Assembly (NCBI RefSeq): GCF_004379255.2
Contig: NC_056048.1
Location: 28,082,736 to 28,146,735, forward strand
Source: Salvia splendens
Taxonomy: Eukaryota > Streptophyta > Magnoliopsida > Lamiales > Lamiaceae
Reading direction: 5' to 3'
Length of the DNA stretch: 64,000 bases
Within the stretch, counting starts at the first letter, position 1. The number at the start of each line of letters is the position of its first letter. This document shows, piece by piece, positions 10,273 to 20,523 of the stretch. The position numbers and the translations under genes are program-made. Under the pieces are notes generated by a model. The model did not search any database. It saw nothing but the letters and a program-made list of their open reading frames with translations, and was not told where the DNA came from.

Positions 10273-13157
10273 ATGTCTTCTTCTTGTTCTTCTGAGTCAG
10301 GTAGCGGTAGGAAAGGGGGTAAGGGGTCTTCTAGCCGGAAAGAATCCGGGGAGAAGACCGTAGAGTATTTTCACAGCATCTTGAGTAAGGATACTGTGAT
10401 ATCCTTACACGAAAAATATTTTTTTCCTGGGGGGAAGGTTGCGATTCCCGACGACCTTCATAGGGCTGACTCGCCGCCGGAGGGTTACGCCACCGTTTAT
10501 GAAGCCGGCTTGGAATGCGGGCTTCGTTTCCCTCTTCCCCCTGCCTTTGTAGAGCTGCTAGATTTTTTTCAACTCCCTTTAGGTCAGGTGACTCCGAATT
10601 CTTGGAGGCACTTATCGGCCTTTGCTGCCGAACTGCGTAGGCTAGATAAGGATCTGTCTCTGAGGGCAATCCTTAATTTTTTCCAGTTTAAGAGGAACGG
10701 ATCTTGGTTTTACTTGATCCCTTTACAGCCCTTTAGAGCCTTTTGTAAAACCAAATGGCCGAAATGGCAAAATCGCTTCTTTTTTTATAATAGGACTTCG
10801 GCTTCGGACTTTTCTTGGAGAGGGCCGAAGTCCGTTATTCCTCATCCTCGGGTAGAACCGTTGGACGAGCTCGAGGCCGAGCTCAATAAGATTCCCATGA
10901 TTAGGAAGCAGTACTCGGAGTCTGAGCTCGTCAAGGGTGACTTCGTGTTCGACTCCTCGTCTTCGGACGAAGAGACTGAGGGTGAAGATTTCTTTTTTAT
11001 ACATTACTGCCTTGACGACGAAAACTAACCTTGTTTTCTTGCTTTTTGGCAGTGAACTTGCTAAACAAGATTAGCCGCAAATCCTCCGAGCTTAAGAAGC
11101 CGGAGAAAGAGAAGGCTACCAGCTCGGCGCCTGATGCCGAGAAGAATCCGAAGAGGCAAAAGACCTCTTCTTCGGATCCAAAAAAGCCGGAGTCGACTTC
11201 GGCAAAGGGGAAGGGGAAGACCCAGAAGCCCCCAAGAGCGCCAGAGAAAGACGTGGTCTTGGCGCCTCCTTCGGAACATATCTGTGAGCCATTTTTATGG
11301 CCCACGGATTTTGCCGAGGTGAATTCTCTTCTTGATTTTCTGGCCTTGCTTTTTTCCTGTATTTTTTTGGTGGCCCCTGTTGACTCTTTCCTTTTTCCAT
11401 TTTCAGAGGAACGATATGCTCTCCAAGCTCGTCGCCGTTGAACTCTCCAAAGCGTCCAACGATTATGCTGAGATGCAGAGGAAGTTGGCGGCTGCTCGTC
11501 ACCAGGCCGAACAGGCTAAGGCAGACTTTGAGAAGGCCAGAGCTGCTAGGATCTCGGCCCAGGATGAAGCCCAGTTTGCCAAAAACCAGCTCGTCATCCA
11601 GCGAGAGCAGACGAAACGGAGGGATGCTGCCGCCGTGGTTGCCCAAGGGGAGGTTCTCCGTGCTTTCGCGGAGAAACTCTTTCTGAGCAATCAATTTTCG
11701 GCCTTTGTCGGTGATCTGTTGAAACTGATGACCGATAATGCCGAGCAGGGGCCCGAAGTCGTTCTGCCGCTGTACGGCCGAGAGATAGCAGCTCGTCTCC
11801 AGAGTCTGCCGCTCCTTGAGGAGCTTGCTTCGTCCTCGGTCCTGCTTTCTACTGACCGAGTTCGTAGTTGCCGAGCTGACCGGGACGAGAATATGGAGGC
11901 TATCTTTGCCTCCTTAGGGTCAGTTTCACCCGCTCCAATTTTCCACGGAGAGGGTGAGACCGAGCAGCCTGATCAGCAGACCGGAGACAGGCAGGCCGAG
12001 CAAGAGGTGCTGCTGATCGGTGATGGGGGCACCGAGCAGGCTGGGAGGAGCAGGGAGGCCGAGGCTGAAGCTGAGGCAGACAAGGAGAAGGAAGCTGAAC
12101 CTCACCGAGGAGCCGGAGACGAAGCTGGCGGAGTATGATTTCGTCTCCCTTCTCTTAGTTTAGTTTCTTCCTTGTTGTAAAATGGCTTTGAAGCCCTCCC
12201 TGTGTAAAAAATTTTTTTTCTTATGAATGAAAAAATTCTTCTTTCTGCACTTGTGTCTTCGTATAGCTTTTCGTACTCTCTTTTACTCCTGTTGTGGTTT
12301 ACTACCTGCTCAGTAAACTGAAATGCCGAACTGACATAGCTGCTTTGTATTCTTAACTCTTTAAGGAGCTGGAGGTACTTCACTGGAAGCGGCTGTACTC
12401 TTCCGCTTTAGACGAAGCTGAGAAAAAAGCCATAGCTGACCAGATGAAGAATGACGAACTCTTGGCTTGTTTAGTGAAGCTGGAGGCCGACAATAAGGAC
12501 TTAGAGTCCGAAAAGAAAGATCTGGAGGCCGAGCTGAACACTGCCGTCGCTGAGAGGACTGCGTATGAGGATTTCATCTGCAGGCGCGGGGGAATGACCA
12601 TCTCTGAAGTTCAGGAACGAGTTGACGAACTGTGGGAGGAATATCATGTACTCCGGAGGAACAATGCGCTGGAGAGCTCGGCTTGCCAACAAGTCGTGAA
12701 ATCATTGCGGCGCTGGGCTTCTCGGTACGACATCATTCTTTCCCGGCGTCCCTCAATCGAAAGATTCCTTAGGCATTTCCCGCCAACAGATGGTCACACT
12801 CCAGCTCAAACCCCTGATTCACTTGCTCAAAACCCTACTCCAAGTCAGCAACGAACTCAGGAACAGCCGGAAACGTCAAGACGAGAACGGACTCAGGAGC
12901 AACCGGAAACGTCAAGACAAGGACGGACTGAAGTTCGTAGAGGAGTTGTGATTATGAGTGAGCAAGATCAACAAATGCTTCGTGAAGAGACTCTTCGCCG
13001 CCGAGGTGCTAGAGCTTCCCGGGCTCAGGGAAGAGGCGGTAGGTCGATTAGAGCATCTCGTCGACCTGCTTATTCTTCAGCTGCCGAGAACGCCCGAACT
13101 CGGCTTCACGAGGATTTTGTGAATAGATGGCTCAACTTTAGCAACCAGGGACAGTAG
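10273..13157 (+). CDS. Extra opposite-strand gene of the gypsy element (putative gypsy-type transposon domain)
   Basis: Opposite in orientation to gag-pol. Proposed exons: 10273-10981, 11053-11318, 11407-12132, 12366-13157, all GT-AG and in phase, giving about 830 residues. Residues 35-190 (SLHEKYFFPGG, SPPEGYATVYEA, LRFPLPP, VTPNSWR) match the plant family called putative gypsy-type transposon protein. Lys/Glu/Ser-rich and coiled-coil segments follow (QRKLAAARHQAEQAKADFEK; LEADNKDLESEKKDLEAEL), then an Arg-rich tail. Alternatively exon 3 reads to TGA at 12136-12138 and the rest is a second gene. AATAAA at 13224 suits a transcript end. Extra opposite-strand genes are known in Tat-lineage elements; their function is not established. 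Confidence 0.65.
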
Positions 13158-13291
13158 AATAGTCCTTTGTAATGGCGTAACGCCTTCTCGTAGGGCAGCA
13201 GAATTGTATGCCGAACAAGTTTTAATAAATGAAATCTTCATTTCGCTTCTATCACTGCGTATTTACAGCTCAGCGAAAAAAATTTCATCGT

Positions 13292-13529
13292 GCTCGTCCT
13301 CGGTCTTATGAAGTAAACTTCTTTGACCGGACTCGTCCTCGGTCTTATGAAGTAAGCTTCTTTGACCGGACTCGTCTTTGGTCTTATGAAGTAAACTTCT
13401 TTGACCGGACTTGGTCCTCGGTCTTATGAAATAAACTTCTTTGACCGGACTCGTCTTCGGTCTTATGAAGTAAACTTCTTTGACCGGACTCGTCTTTGGT
13501 CTTATGAAGTAAATTTCTTTGACCGGACT
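13292..13529 (+). repeat. 39-bp tandem repeat, about six copies, inside gypsy
   Basis: Six copies of a unit containing CGGTCTTATGAAGTAAACTT and TTTGACCGGA, with a few substitutions. It lies between the extra gene and the end of pol. Confidence 0.9.
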
Positions 13530-13536
13530 AAGCTTG

Positions 13537-13668
13537 TGTCCTAATTTGGCGAGTTTTATCGCGTGGATCGGACTTTCCCTTGTCCTAATTCGGCGAGTTT
13601 TATCGCGTGGATCGGACTTTCCCTTGTCCTAATTCGGCGAGTTTTATCACGTGGATCGGACTTTCCCT
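13537..13668 (+). repeat. 44-bp tandem repeat, three copies, inside gypsy
   Basis: Three near-identical copies of a unit containing TTCGGCGAGTTTTATCGCG and GGATCGGACTTTCCC, directly after the 39-bp array. Confidence 0.9.
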
Positions 13669-13832
13669 TTGTTGCAGTTCGTTTTAGACGGACTGCTTGT
13701 TTCTTAAGCTGAATTGTGGTCTTGTATCCTCCTTAGAAGCTTGGACTCACAATCGTTGGCTTATATATGTTCTAAAAAGGGGATCAGCCTTCGAAGAACA
13801 AGATACCTCAGTAACATTTGTAAGAGACGACA

Positions 13833-13904
13833 CGCACATAGACAGACAAAACGCACATAGACAAACAAAACGCACATAGACAAACAAAACGCACATAGAC
13901 AAGC
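13833..13904 (+). repeat. 19-bp tandem repeat, about four copies, inside gypsy
   Basis: Unit CGCACATAGACAAACAAAA, the first copy with one substitution. Confidence 0.85.
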
Positions 13905-13984
13905 ATGAAAAACAAGTAAAAAACAAAGAAAGCACATACCCCTAGGACCGAACTAGACACAAGACTGACTGACCGGACTGTCTC

Positions 13985-16900
13985 TTACAAATGGAACTTC
14001 TTGAGGTTGGAAATGTACCATGTTCGGGGTACTTGTTCTCCTGACATGTGAGTCAATTTGTAAGACCCTTTGCCGAGGACTTCTGACACCCGATATGGAC
14101 CTTCCCATGTGGGTTCGAGTTTGCCCAGCTTTTCTGCTCGGCTTACTTCGTTGTTTCTCAAGACGAGATCTCCCACTTGAAATTGCAGCTTTTTCACCCT
14201 TTGGTTATAATACCGGGCTACTTGCTCCTTGTACTTGGCTGCTTTTATGCAGGCCAATTCTCTTCTTTCTTCGGCCAGATCTAGTTCGGCTCTTAGTCCG
14301 TCATCATTCATTTCTGAGGAGAAATTTAGAGTTCGAGGACTGGGTACGCCGATCTCAACCGGAATCACGGCTTCAGTGCCGTACACCAGACTGTACGGAG
14401 TTTCACCGTTGGAGGTTTTGGGTGTAGTTCGGTAGGACCATAGGACTTGAGGGAGATTTTCTACCCATTGTCCTTTGGCTTGTTCTAAGCGAGCTTTTAA
14501 CCCTTTCACCAAGATACGGTTTGTTACCTCCGTTTGTCCGTTTGCTTGTGGGTGGGAGACCGAAGTGAACCGCTGTTGAATATTCAGCTCTTGGCACCAA
14601 TTCTTGAATGTCTTGTCGGTGAACTGAGTCCCATTATCCGAAATGAGGATGTGGGGTATGCCAAATCGGCACACTATGTTCTTCCAGACGAAATCCAATG
14701 CCTTCGAGCTCGTTATCGTAGCTAATGGTTCAGCCTCCACCCACTTCGTGAAGTAGTCCACGGCAACGATAAGGAATTTCATTTGCCGAGGAGCTTGTGG
14801 TAGTGGTCCTACTATGTCTATGCCCCATTGCATAAAAGGCCAAGGGCTTTGCATAGCACATAGATCGGTCTGCGGCATCCTTGGGATATTTGCATGAATT
14901 TGGCACTTCGTACATGTCTTGACGAGCTGCACTGCTTCTTGTACCAAAGTTGGCCAATAATATCCCCATCTCAGAACTTTTTTAGCTAAAGCTCTAGCTC
15001 CGATGTGGCTACCGCAAGATCCTTCATGAACTTCTCTAAGGATGTAGTCCGTTTCTTCTGGTCCTACACATCGCAATAACGGTTGAAGGTAGGACTTTCT
15101 GTATAGGACTCCTTCATGAAGTTCATACCGAAGTGCTCGGCATGTGATTTTCCGAGCTTCTCTCTTATCCTCGGGCAGTTGTCCTTGATCTAGATACTGT
15201 AAGATCGGCGTCATCCAGTTCGGCGAGCTGGTTACTGAATGTACCTCAGCTTCATCAATGCTTCGGTGTAGTAATTCCTCCACTTTTGAGCTCGGATATG
15301 AGGCCAACTTACTTAAAGTATCTGCTCGGCTGTTTTCCGCTCTGGGAATGCGGATTATCCGAAAATAAGAGAAACTTCGGCTAATGCTTTGCGCTTTGTC
15401 CAAGTATTTTTTCATCCTCTCATCTCGGGCTTCACTTGTACCCAGCATGTGATTCACTATGAGTTGTGAATCACAATGGATTTTGAGAGATTTGACAAAT
15501 AGACTTTGGGCTAATTGAAGTCCGGCAAGGAGGGCTTCGTATTCGGCTTCGTTATTAGTAGTTGGGAATAAGAACCGAAGTGAATAAGTTACCTCGTGTC
15601 CGTCGGGAGCGATAAGTAGAATACCAGCTCCACTTCCCGTCTTATTCGAAGCTCCATCTACGAATCCACTCCAGCAGTCCGGCGGTTCTACTTCGGATTC
15701 CTGGGGCTGTGTTAGTTCGTCATTGGCAGGATTTTCTTGTTCGGCAATAACAGGGATTGCTTGATCGAACTTTGCCTCCGCAAGAAAATCTGCCAAGGCT
15801 TGTCCCTTGATGGCTTTCCGAGGTAGATATTCTATTGAGTGTTCTCCCAACTCTATGGCCCATTTGACGATTCTGCCTGATGCTTCTGGCTTGGTCAAAA
15901 CTTGCCGAAGTGGCAGATCGGTTAAGACGCATACCTTGTGAGCATAGAAGTATGGCCGCAGTCTCCTTGCTGCATTTACTAATGCCAGAGCAATTTTTTC
16001 CAGAGGTTGATACCTTGTTTCTGGACCTCTTAATGCTCGGCTTGTAAAGTAGATGGGAAGCTGCTTTAGGCCTTCTTCTCGTACAAGCACCGCGCTAATG
16101 GTTTGATCTGATGCCGCTAAGTATAAGAATATCACTTCGGCATCTGTTGGAGCAGAGAGAATTGGAAGCTTGGCTAAATAACTTTTGAGCTCGTCAAAAG
16201 CCTTTTTCTGCTCGGCTCCCCACTCAAACTTTGGTGCCTTTTTCAACACTTTGAAGAACGGCAGTTGCTTTTCGGCTGCTTGGGAAAGGAATCTATTCAG
16301 TGCGGCTAGACATCCAGTTAGCCTTTGCACATCATGTATGGACTTCGGCATCGCCATGTTCTGAACAACTTGAACTTTTGAGGGATTTGCCTTGAGTCCG
16401 TCCTTTGAAACCCAACAACCCAGAAACTTTCCCGAATCTACCAAAAAGGTACATTTTTGGGGATTGAGTTTGAGGTTGGCTTTTTTGAGCACGTCGAGGG
16501 TGGATTTGAGGTTGTCTTCGTACTCCGAAGTGCTTCTGCTTTTGACGACTATGTCGTCGACATACACTTCAACCTCTTTTCCTATCAAATGCCGAAAAAG
16601 CTTATCTACCATCCTTTGATATGTGGCTCCGGCATTCTTTAAACCGAATGGCATCTTTTTATAAGCAAAGATGCCGAAGTCAGTAATGAAAGCCGTTTTT
16701 GAAGCATCATTCTCATCCATTAAAACTTGGTGGTAGCCTTTGTATAAATCAAGAAAACAGAAAATTTCGAAGCCGATCAAAGCTTCTACTTTTTTATCTA
16801 TGTTCGGAAGGGGATAGCAATCTTTAGGACAGTGCTTGTTTAGATCGGTAAAATCTATGCACATCCGCCATCCTCCTTCTTTTTTCTTGATCATCACAGG

Positions 16901-17281
16901 ATTGGCCACCCAAGAAGGATATTTCACCTCGAATAATACATCCGCTTTCAATAATTGGCGGACTTCGTCATGGATGACTTGATTTCTTTCTGCCGCAAAG
17001 AGTCTTTGCTTCTGTTTTATAGGCCGGACTGAAGGATCAATATTTAACCGATGAGTGATTACCTCAGGGGGCACTCCGGTCATGTCCAACGGAGACCATG
17101 CAAAGACATCTTTGTACTCCTTGAGGAGCTGGATGGTCTTTTCCCGGAGTAGAGGCGTTCCCGCGAAACCGATTTTGACCGTTCTGGATGGATCATCTTC
17201 GTATAACTGAACGGTCATTGAGTTCGACTCTGGTGTGACTTCGGTCATTTCGCTTGCCTCAGACTCCGGCTGCTGTGATTG
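13985..17281 (-). CDS. Gypsy Pol: reverse transcriptase, two RNase H domains, integrase
   Basis: Open from the codon after the gag stop (17281). The first ATG, at 17248, gives 1087 residues, numbered here from it. Reverse transcriptase spans about 85-260 with YVDD at 229-232. A first RNase H region covers about 340-490 and a second (FVDGASNKTGSGAG, NNEAEYEALLAG) about 527-650. The integrase has its zinc domain (HEGSCGSHIG to CTKC, 741-782), the catalytic triad D811, D871, E907, and a C-terminal QVGDLVLRNN segment. All motifs are intact. It copies genomic RNA to DNA and inserts it. It is in the same frame as gag, so readthrough of one UAG would give Gag-Pol; initiation at 17248 is the alternative. 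Confidence 0.93.
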   Translation of the reverse strand, partial: QSQQPESEASEMTEVTPESNSMTVQLYEDDPSRTVKIGFAGTPLLREKTIQLLKEYKDVFAWSPLDMTGVPPEVITHRLNIDPSVRPIKQKQRLFAAERNQVIHDEVRQLLKADVLFEVKYPSWVANPVMIKKKEGGWRMCIDFTDLNKHCPKDCYPLPNIDKKVEALIGFEIFCFLDLYKGYHQVLMDENDASKTAFITDFGIFAYKKMPFGLKNAGATYQRMVDKLFRHLIGKEVEVYVDDIVVKSRSTSEYEDNLKSTLDVLKKANLKLNPQKCTFLVDSGKFLGCWVSKDGLKANPSKVQVVQNMAMPKSIHDVQRLTGCLAALNRFLSQAAEKQLPFFKVLKKAPKFEWGAEQKKAFDELKSYLAKLPILSAPTDAEVIFLYLAASDQTISAVLVREEGLKQLPIYFTSRALRGPETRYQPLEKIALALVNAARRLRPYFYAHKVCVLTDLPLRQVLTKPEASGRIVKWAIELGEHSIEYLPRKAIKGQALADFLAEAKFDQAIPVIAEQENPANDELTQPQESEVEPPDCWSGFVDGASNKTGSGAGILLIAPDGHEVTYSLRFLFPTTNNEAEYEALLAGLQLAQSLFVKSLKIHCDSQLIVNHMLGTSEARDERMKKYLDKAQSISRSFSYFRIIRIPRAENSRADTLSKLASYPSSKVEELLHRSIDEAEVHSVTSSPNWMTPILQYLDQGQLPEDKREARKITCRALRYELHEGVLYRKSYLQPLLRCVGPEETDYILREVHEGSCGSHIGARALAKKVLRWGYYWPTLVQEAVQLVKTCTKCQIHANIPRMPQTDLCAMQSPWPFMQWGIDIVGPLPQAPRQMKFLIVAVDYFTKWVEAEPLATITSSKALDFVWKNIVCRFGIPHILISDNGTQFTDKTFKNWCQELNIQQRFTSVSHPQANGQTEVTNRILVKGLKARLEQAKGQWVENLPQVLWSYRTTPKTSNGETPYSLVYGTEAVIPVEIGVPSPRTLNFSSEMNDDGLRAELDLAEERRELACIKAAKYKEQVARYYNQRVKKLQFQVGDLVLRNNEVSRAEKLGKLEPTWEGPYRVSEVLGKGSYKLTHMSGEQVPRTWYISNLKKFHL

Positions 17282-17284
17282 CTA
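17276..17284 (-). promoter_or_regulatory. Candidate stop-codon readthrough signal between gag and pol
   Basis: On the minus strand the gag stop reads TAG CAA TCA. This fits the known UAG-CAR-YYA leaky-termination context. The frame stays open on both sides, with no other stop between Gag-PR and Pol. Confidence 0.6.
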
Positions 17285-19423
17285 TGCTTGATGATGCCGA
17301 TCTGATTGCTCGGCACTTTTAAGCGCAATCTGCAGACACTCTTTTGCTCTCTTTTGATCACCTCGGATGACCGCTATCCCACCTTTAGTGGGAATCTTGA
17401 TGGTGAGGTGATAAGTAGAGCAAACGGCCCGAACTGCGTTGAGCCAGTCTCTTCCCAAGATGATGTTGTACGGGGACCGAGCTTTTACCACAAAGAACTC
17501 GATCATCGTACTGGAGCTTGTAGGCGCTTTTCCCACCGTGATCGGAAGGCTGATAATACCTTCAGGGCGGGTGTCCTCCTGGGCGAAACTTTTCAGAGGA
17601 AGTGGAGCCGGACTGAGCCGAGCTGGATCCACTTCTAGTTTATCGAAACATTCTTTAAAAAGAATGCTGACTGACGCTCCGGTATCCACAAACACTCTGT
17701 GGATCAGTTTGTTTGCCACTCCGGCTTGGATGACAATAGCGTCTTGATGAGGAGAGATGGCCGGGACGGGATCTGCATCTGAAAATGTAATCACTTCGTC
17801 CTGCTTCAGCCTTTTATACGTTGGCTCCTCTCGATTGAAGCCTCTGCGCTCTGACTTCAGGGACGATTTAGTCTTCCCGGCAGGGAGAGCATCAATAGTC
17901 AGGATTACTCCATCATATTGCAGCTCGTCATCGTCTTCAGGGTCCTGTTGCTTTTTCAGATCCTGAGGAGCGCAGTTTGCACCTCTTTGCTTTTTGTTCT
18001 TTTTCGGCTGCTTGCTTTGGTATTTTTTTAACGTCCCTGCTTTCACAAGAGCATCAATACCTGCAGCCAAATGTCGGCACTCCTCGGTATCGTGACCGTG
18101 GTCTTGATGGAAGGAGCAATATTGATCCTGAGGTCGACGCGCGGCCGATTTCGTCATCCGCTTTGGTTTTTCGAACATATCGGAATGCAGTTCGAAAATT
18201 TCCGCTCTCGACTTGTTCAATGGTACGAACTGAGCGGGCGGCTTCTCAGGATTGAGACGTGGCCCCAATCGGTCTTGCACCGGAGCCCTTTGAATCCTTT
18301 CAAAAGGAGTTCGGCGAAGATGTCCCTGATCGCCAAAAGGAGTTCGGCGAGGATGTCCCTGATCGCTATGATCGGGCTTTCTCCTGTCTCCTCGGGATGA
18401 GCTGTCTAAAGACCGTTTGCGACGGTCTGCCTCATCGGCACGGGAGAACTGGTCCGCAATGTCCCACATCTCTTGAGCTGTTTGCGGACTGCATTCCACG
18501 AGCTTTCTGTAGAGAGCTCCGGGCAGGATTCCATTTTGGAATGCCGAAATGACAAGTAGATCATTGAGATCATCTACTTGTAGGCATTCCTTGTGGAATC
18601 TCGTCATAAAGTCGCTGATCTTTTCGTCGCGACCTTGACGTATAGAAAGCAGCTGAGCCGAAGTGATTCGGGCTTCCGCTTTCTGAAAGAACCTCCTGTG
18701 GAAAGCATCCATTAGATCTCGGTAAGATCTAATGCTGCCTTGGGGGAGGCTATCGAACCACCTTCTTGCGTTCCCGATAAGCAGCTCGGGAAACAGCTTG
18801 CACATATGGACCTCATTGAGACCCTGGTTCGCCATGTTATACTGATAGCGTCCCAGGAAGTCATGAGGATTCTCTAACCCGTCATAAGTCATCGACGGAG
18901 TTCGGTAGTTCTGTGGCAAGGGAGTTCGAGTGATATCGTCCGAGAACGGAGTCTTCAATGCTCCGTACATGGCGAACCCGACATCTCTTCGGTATGGAGG
19001 AGATGGAGTTCTCCTGTGATTCCGGTACCGAGGAGGAACAGGAACATGTCGGGGTTGAGGATTCTTCTTCCTGGAAGACACGGCACTACTGCGGTAGTGA
19101 CTTTCATGTCTGGATGAGGAGGGAGAATCCACCGTTTTCGTCTCCGGCTTTTGGCCCTTTTGCAGGAAAATTAAGAACTCTTCCTGCTTCTCGGCCAAAA
19201 ACAACTTGACAGCCTCGTTCAAATCGGGCTGCTGGGAAGACTCGGTGCGATGAGTCTTTGAGCGGCTTGTTCCTTCTCCGTGAGAACTGGAAGTAGATTT
19301 CTCCCGAGGCTGTTTTCCAGACCTGCGGGCTGGACTAGCTTCCTCATGGTTATCATGAACGGTATTATGGGTGTTATGTGATCTGGTATGCATTTTTTTT
19401 TTTTTGGGTGGAAAAAGGGTCAA
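17282..19423 (-). CDS. Gypsy Gag and aspartic protease
   Basis: 713 residues from ATG at 19423 (a second in-frame ATG at 19393 follows a lysine run encoded by a poly-A tract). The N-terminal part is basic and Ser/His-rich. The central retrotransposon gag domain reads YRDLMDAFHRRFFQKAEARI. A zinc-knuckle-like YCSFHQDHGHDTEECRHL follows, then a retropepsin-type protease with FVDTGASVSILF (catalytic Asp) and IILGRDWL near residue 660. It forms the particle and processes the polyprotein. It ends at UAG (17282-17284) followed by CAA UCA, in the same frame as pol. Confidence 0.93.
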   Translation of the reverse strand: MTLFPPKKKKMHTRSHNTHNTVHDNHEEASPARRSGKQPREKSTSSSHGEGTSRSKTHRTESSQQPDLNEAVKLFLAEKQEEFLIFLQKGQKPETKTVDSPSSSRHESHYRSSAVSSRKKNPQPRHVPVPPRYRNHRRTPSPPYRRDVGFAMYGALKTPFSDDITRTPLPQNYRTPSMTYDGLENPHDFLGRYQYNMANQGLNEVHMCKLFPELLIGNARRWFDSLPQGSIRSYRDLMDAFHRRFFQKAEARITSAQLLSIRQGRDEKISDFMTRFHKECLQVDDLNDLLVISAFQNGILPGALYRKLVECSPQTAQEMWDIADQFSRADEADRRKRSLDSSSRGDRRKPDHSDQGHPRRTPFGDQGHLRRTPFERIQRAPVQDRLGPRLNPEKPPAQFVPLNKSRAEIFELHSDMFEKPKRMTKSAARRPQDQYCSFHQDHGHDTEECRHLAAGIDALVKAGTLKKYQSKQPKKNKKQRGANCAPQDLKKQQDPEDDDELQYDGVILTIDALPAGKTKSSLKSERRGFNREEPTYKRLKQDEVITFSDADPVPAISPHQDAIVIQAGVANKLIHRVFVDTGASVSILFKECFDKLEVDPARLSPAPLPLKSFAQEDTRPEGIISLPITVGKAPTSSSTMIEFFVVKARSPYNIILGRDWLNAVRAVCSTYHLTIKIPTKGGIAVIRGDQKRAKECLQIALKSAEQSDRHHQA

Positions 19424-19474
19424 AAATTCGCTTTATCACAAATTTGGTTCTCTGTTTCCCACAGACGGCGCCAG

Positions 19475-20204
19475 TGATGGTTTGGCGAATTTTTGATGGT
19501 AGTAAATGCAGGTAATGAATATAGATCACGACACAAGGAATTACGTGGTTCGATTTACTGAGGTAAATCTACGTCCACGGGAAGAAAGGAGGGCAAGATT
19601 GTATTGCTTGATCTGGTTTACCAGCTTACAAATACAGACTTGCTATATGTTATTTGATGTCTAGAGCTTTTCTATCTGATCTAAGTTCTATTTATACATT
19701 GAACTAAGATCGTGGCTTGCATCACCACTAACTAGGTCGTGGCTTGCATCACCACTAACTAGGTAGTGGATGTCGTGGAGGTCATGAGATCCTGCATGGG
19801 TCCACTATCTCTTTGTTTGGTCCGCTATCCTGCATGAGATCCTGCATGAGTTGACACCACTAAATAGATCGTGTAGTGGAGGTCGTGGAGGTTCTGCATG
19901 AGTCCACTATCTCCCAGTTCGGTCGAATACTGAGACCGAACTTCTGAACTATGACCGAGCAGCTTTTGCCGATCTGAGAGTAGAGCTTGATTGGTCGGCT
20001 TTTACCGAGCTGTAGGCTGGGGCCGAACTCTTTGGTAATGCCGAACTGATTGGTCGGCTTTTACCGAGCTGTAGGCTGGGGCCGAACTCTTTGGTAATGC
20101 GGCTGGGGCCGAACTCTTTGGTAATGCCGAACTGATACTCTTCCTTGGGCTTTGGGCTGATGGGCCGTCACTGCTATTGGGCTTGTTTAGTACGTACTCC
20201 ATCA
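19475..20204 (-). repeat. Gypsy 5' LTR (element orientation), promoter side
   Basis: A 730-bp copy of the left LTR. Minus-strand gag begins about 50 bp inside it, leaving room for the primer-binding site (19459-19474). Confidence 0.95.
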
Positions 20205-20523
20205 ATCATCAAGAATTAAAACATGTAGATGCTCCAAATCTGCAAACATGTTTCCATAAATGTTTCCCACGAACAGTAGTGTACGCAAATATTATGCCTC
20301 TTCTTTTGGAATACGACTTTCTTCATTATGAATCATGTATCTCACTCGGCTCCTGCCTTCTGTATTATTAGAAGAAACACAAATCCAACATGCGAGATCA
20401 TGCACAAGATCGTGCATCACCAACTCTCTACATTTCCATAATCATCTCTTTCTGCAACTGTAGTACAGAGTTGTGCAGAAGAACTTTCATAAATTTATCA
20501 CCCAAGCACTACATGCTCTTATA
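20205..20523 (-). pseudogene. NLR fragment with MHD motif, 5' half of the split NLR
   Basis: The minus strand encodes GDKFMKVLLHNS, a frameshifted ERDDYGNVES, then MHDLVHDLACWICVSSNN, the conserved MHD motif closing the NB-ARC domain, and LRTLLFVGN before the LRRs. In-frame stops and frame changes show decay. At 20204 it is interrupted by the gypsy LTR and at 20524 by a hAT element. The CC and most of the NB-ARC are not seen further right, so they were lost or have diverged. Confidence 0.8.

Larger units (their letters stand above)
9206..20204 (-). mobile_element. Complete Ty3/gypsy LTR retrotransposon, Tat-like lineage
   Basis: The 10,999-bp element has 730-bp LTRs at 9206-9935 and 19475-20204. 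They look identical where compared, both starting TGATGG and ending CCATCA, and the element is flanked by ATCAT (9201-9205, 20205-20209). Gag-protease and pol lie on the minus strand, so the transcription-side LTR is the right one. Inside it the minus strand reads TGGCGCCGTCTGTGGG, a primer-binding site beginning TGG as needed to pair with a tRNA CCA end. A G-run (CGGGGGGGTAG) precedes the other LTR. The dual RNase H, long 3' region, tandem repeats and extra gene on the opposite strand fit the Tat lineage. Identical LTRs imply a recent insertion, into an NLR gene. Confidence 0.95.

Noticed and set aside
13292..13904. CRISPR-like array
   Set aside because: Repeats are directly adjacent without unique spacers and lie in a plant retrotransposon.
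14020..19209. Many plus-strand open frames of 60-135 codons
   Set aside because: They are shadows of the minus-strand gypsy gag and pol genes and have no family motifs.
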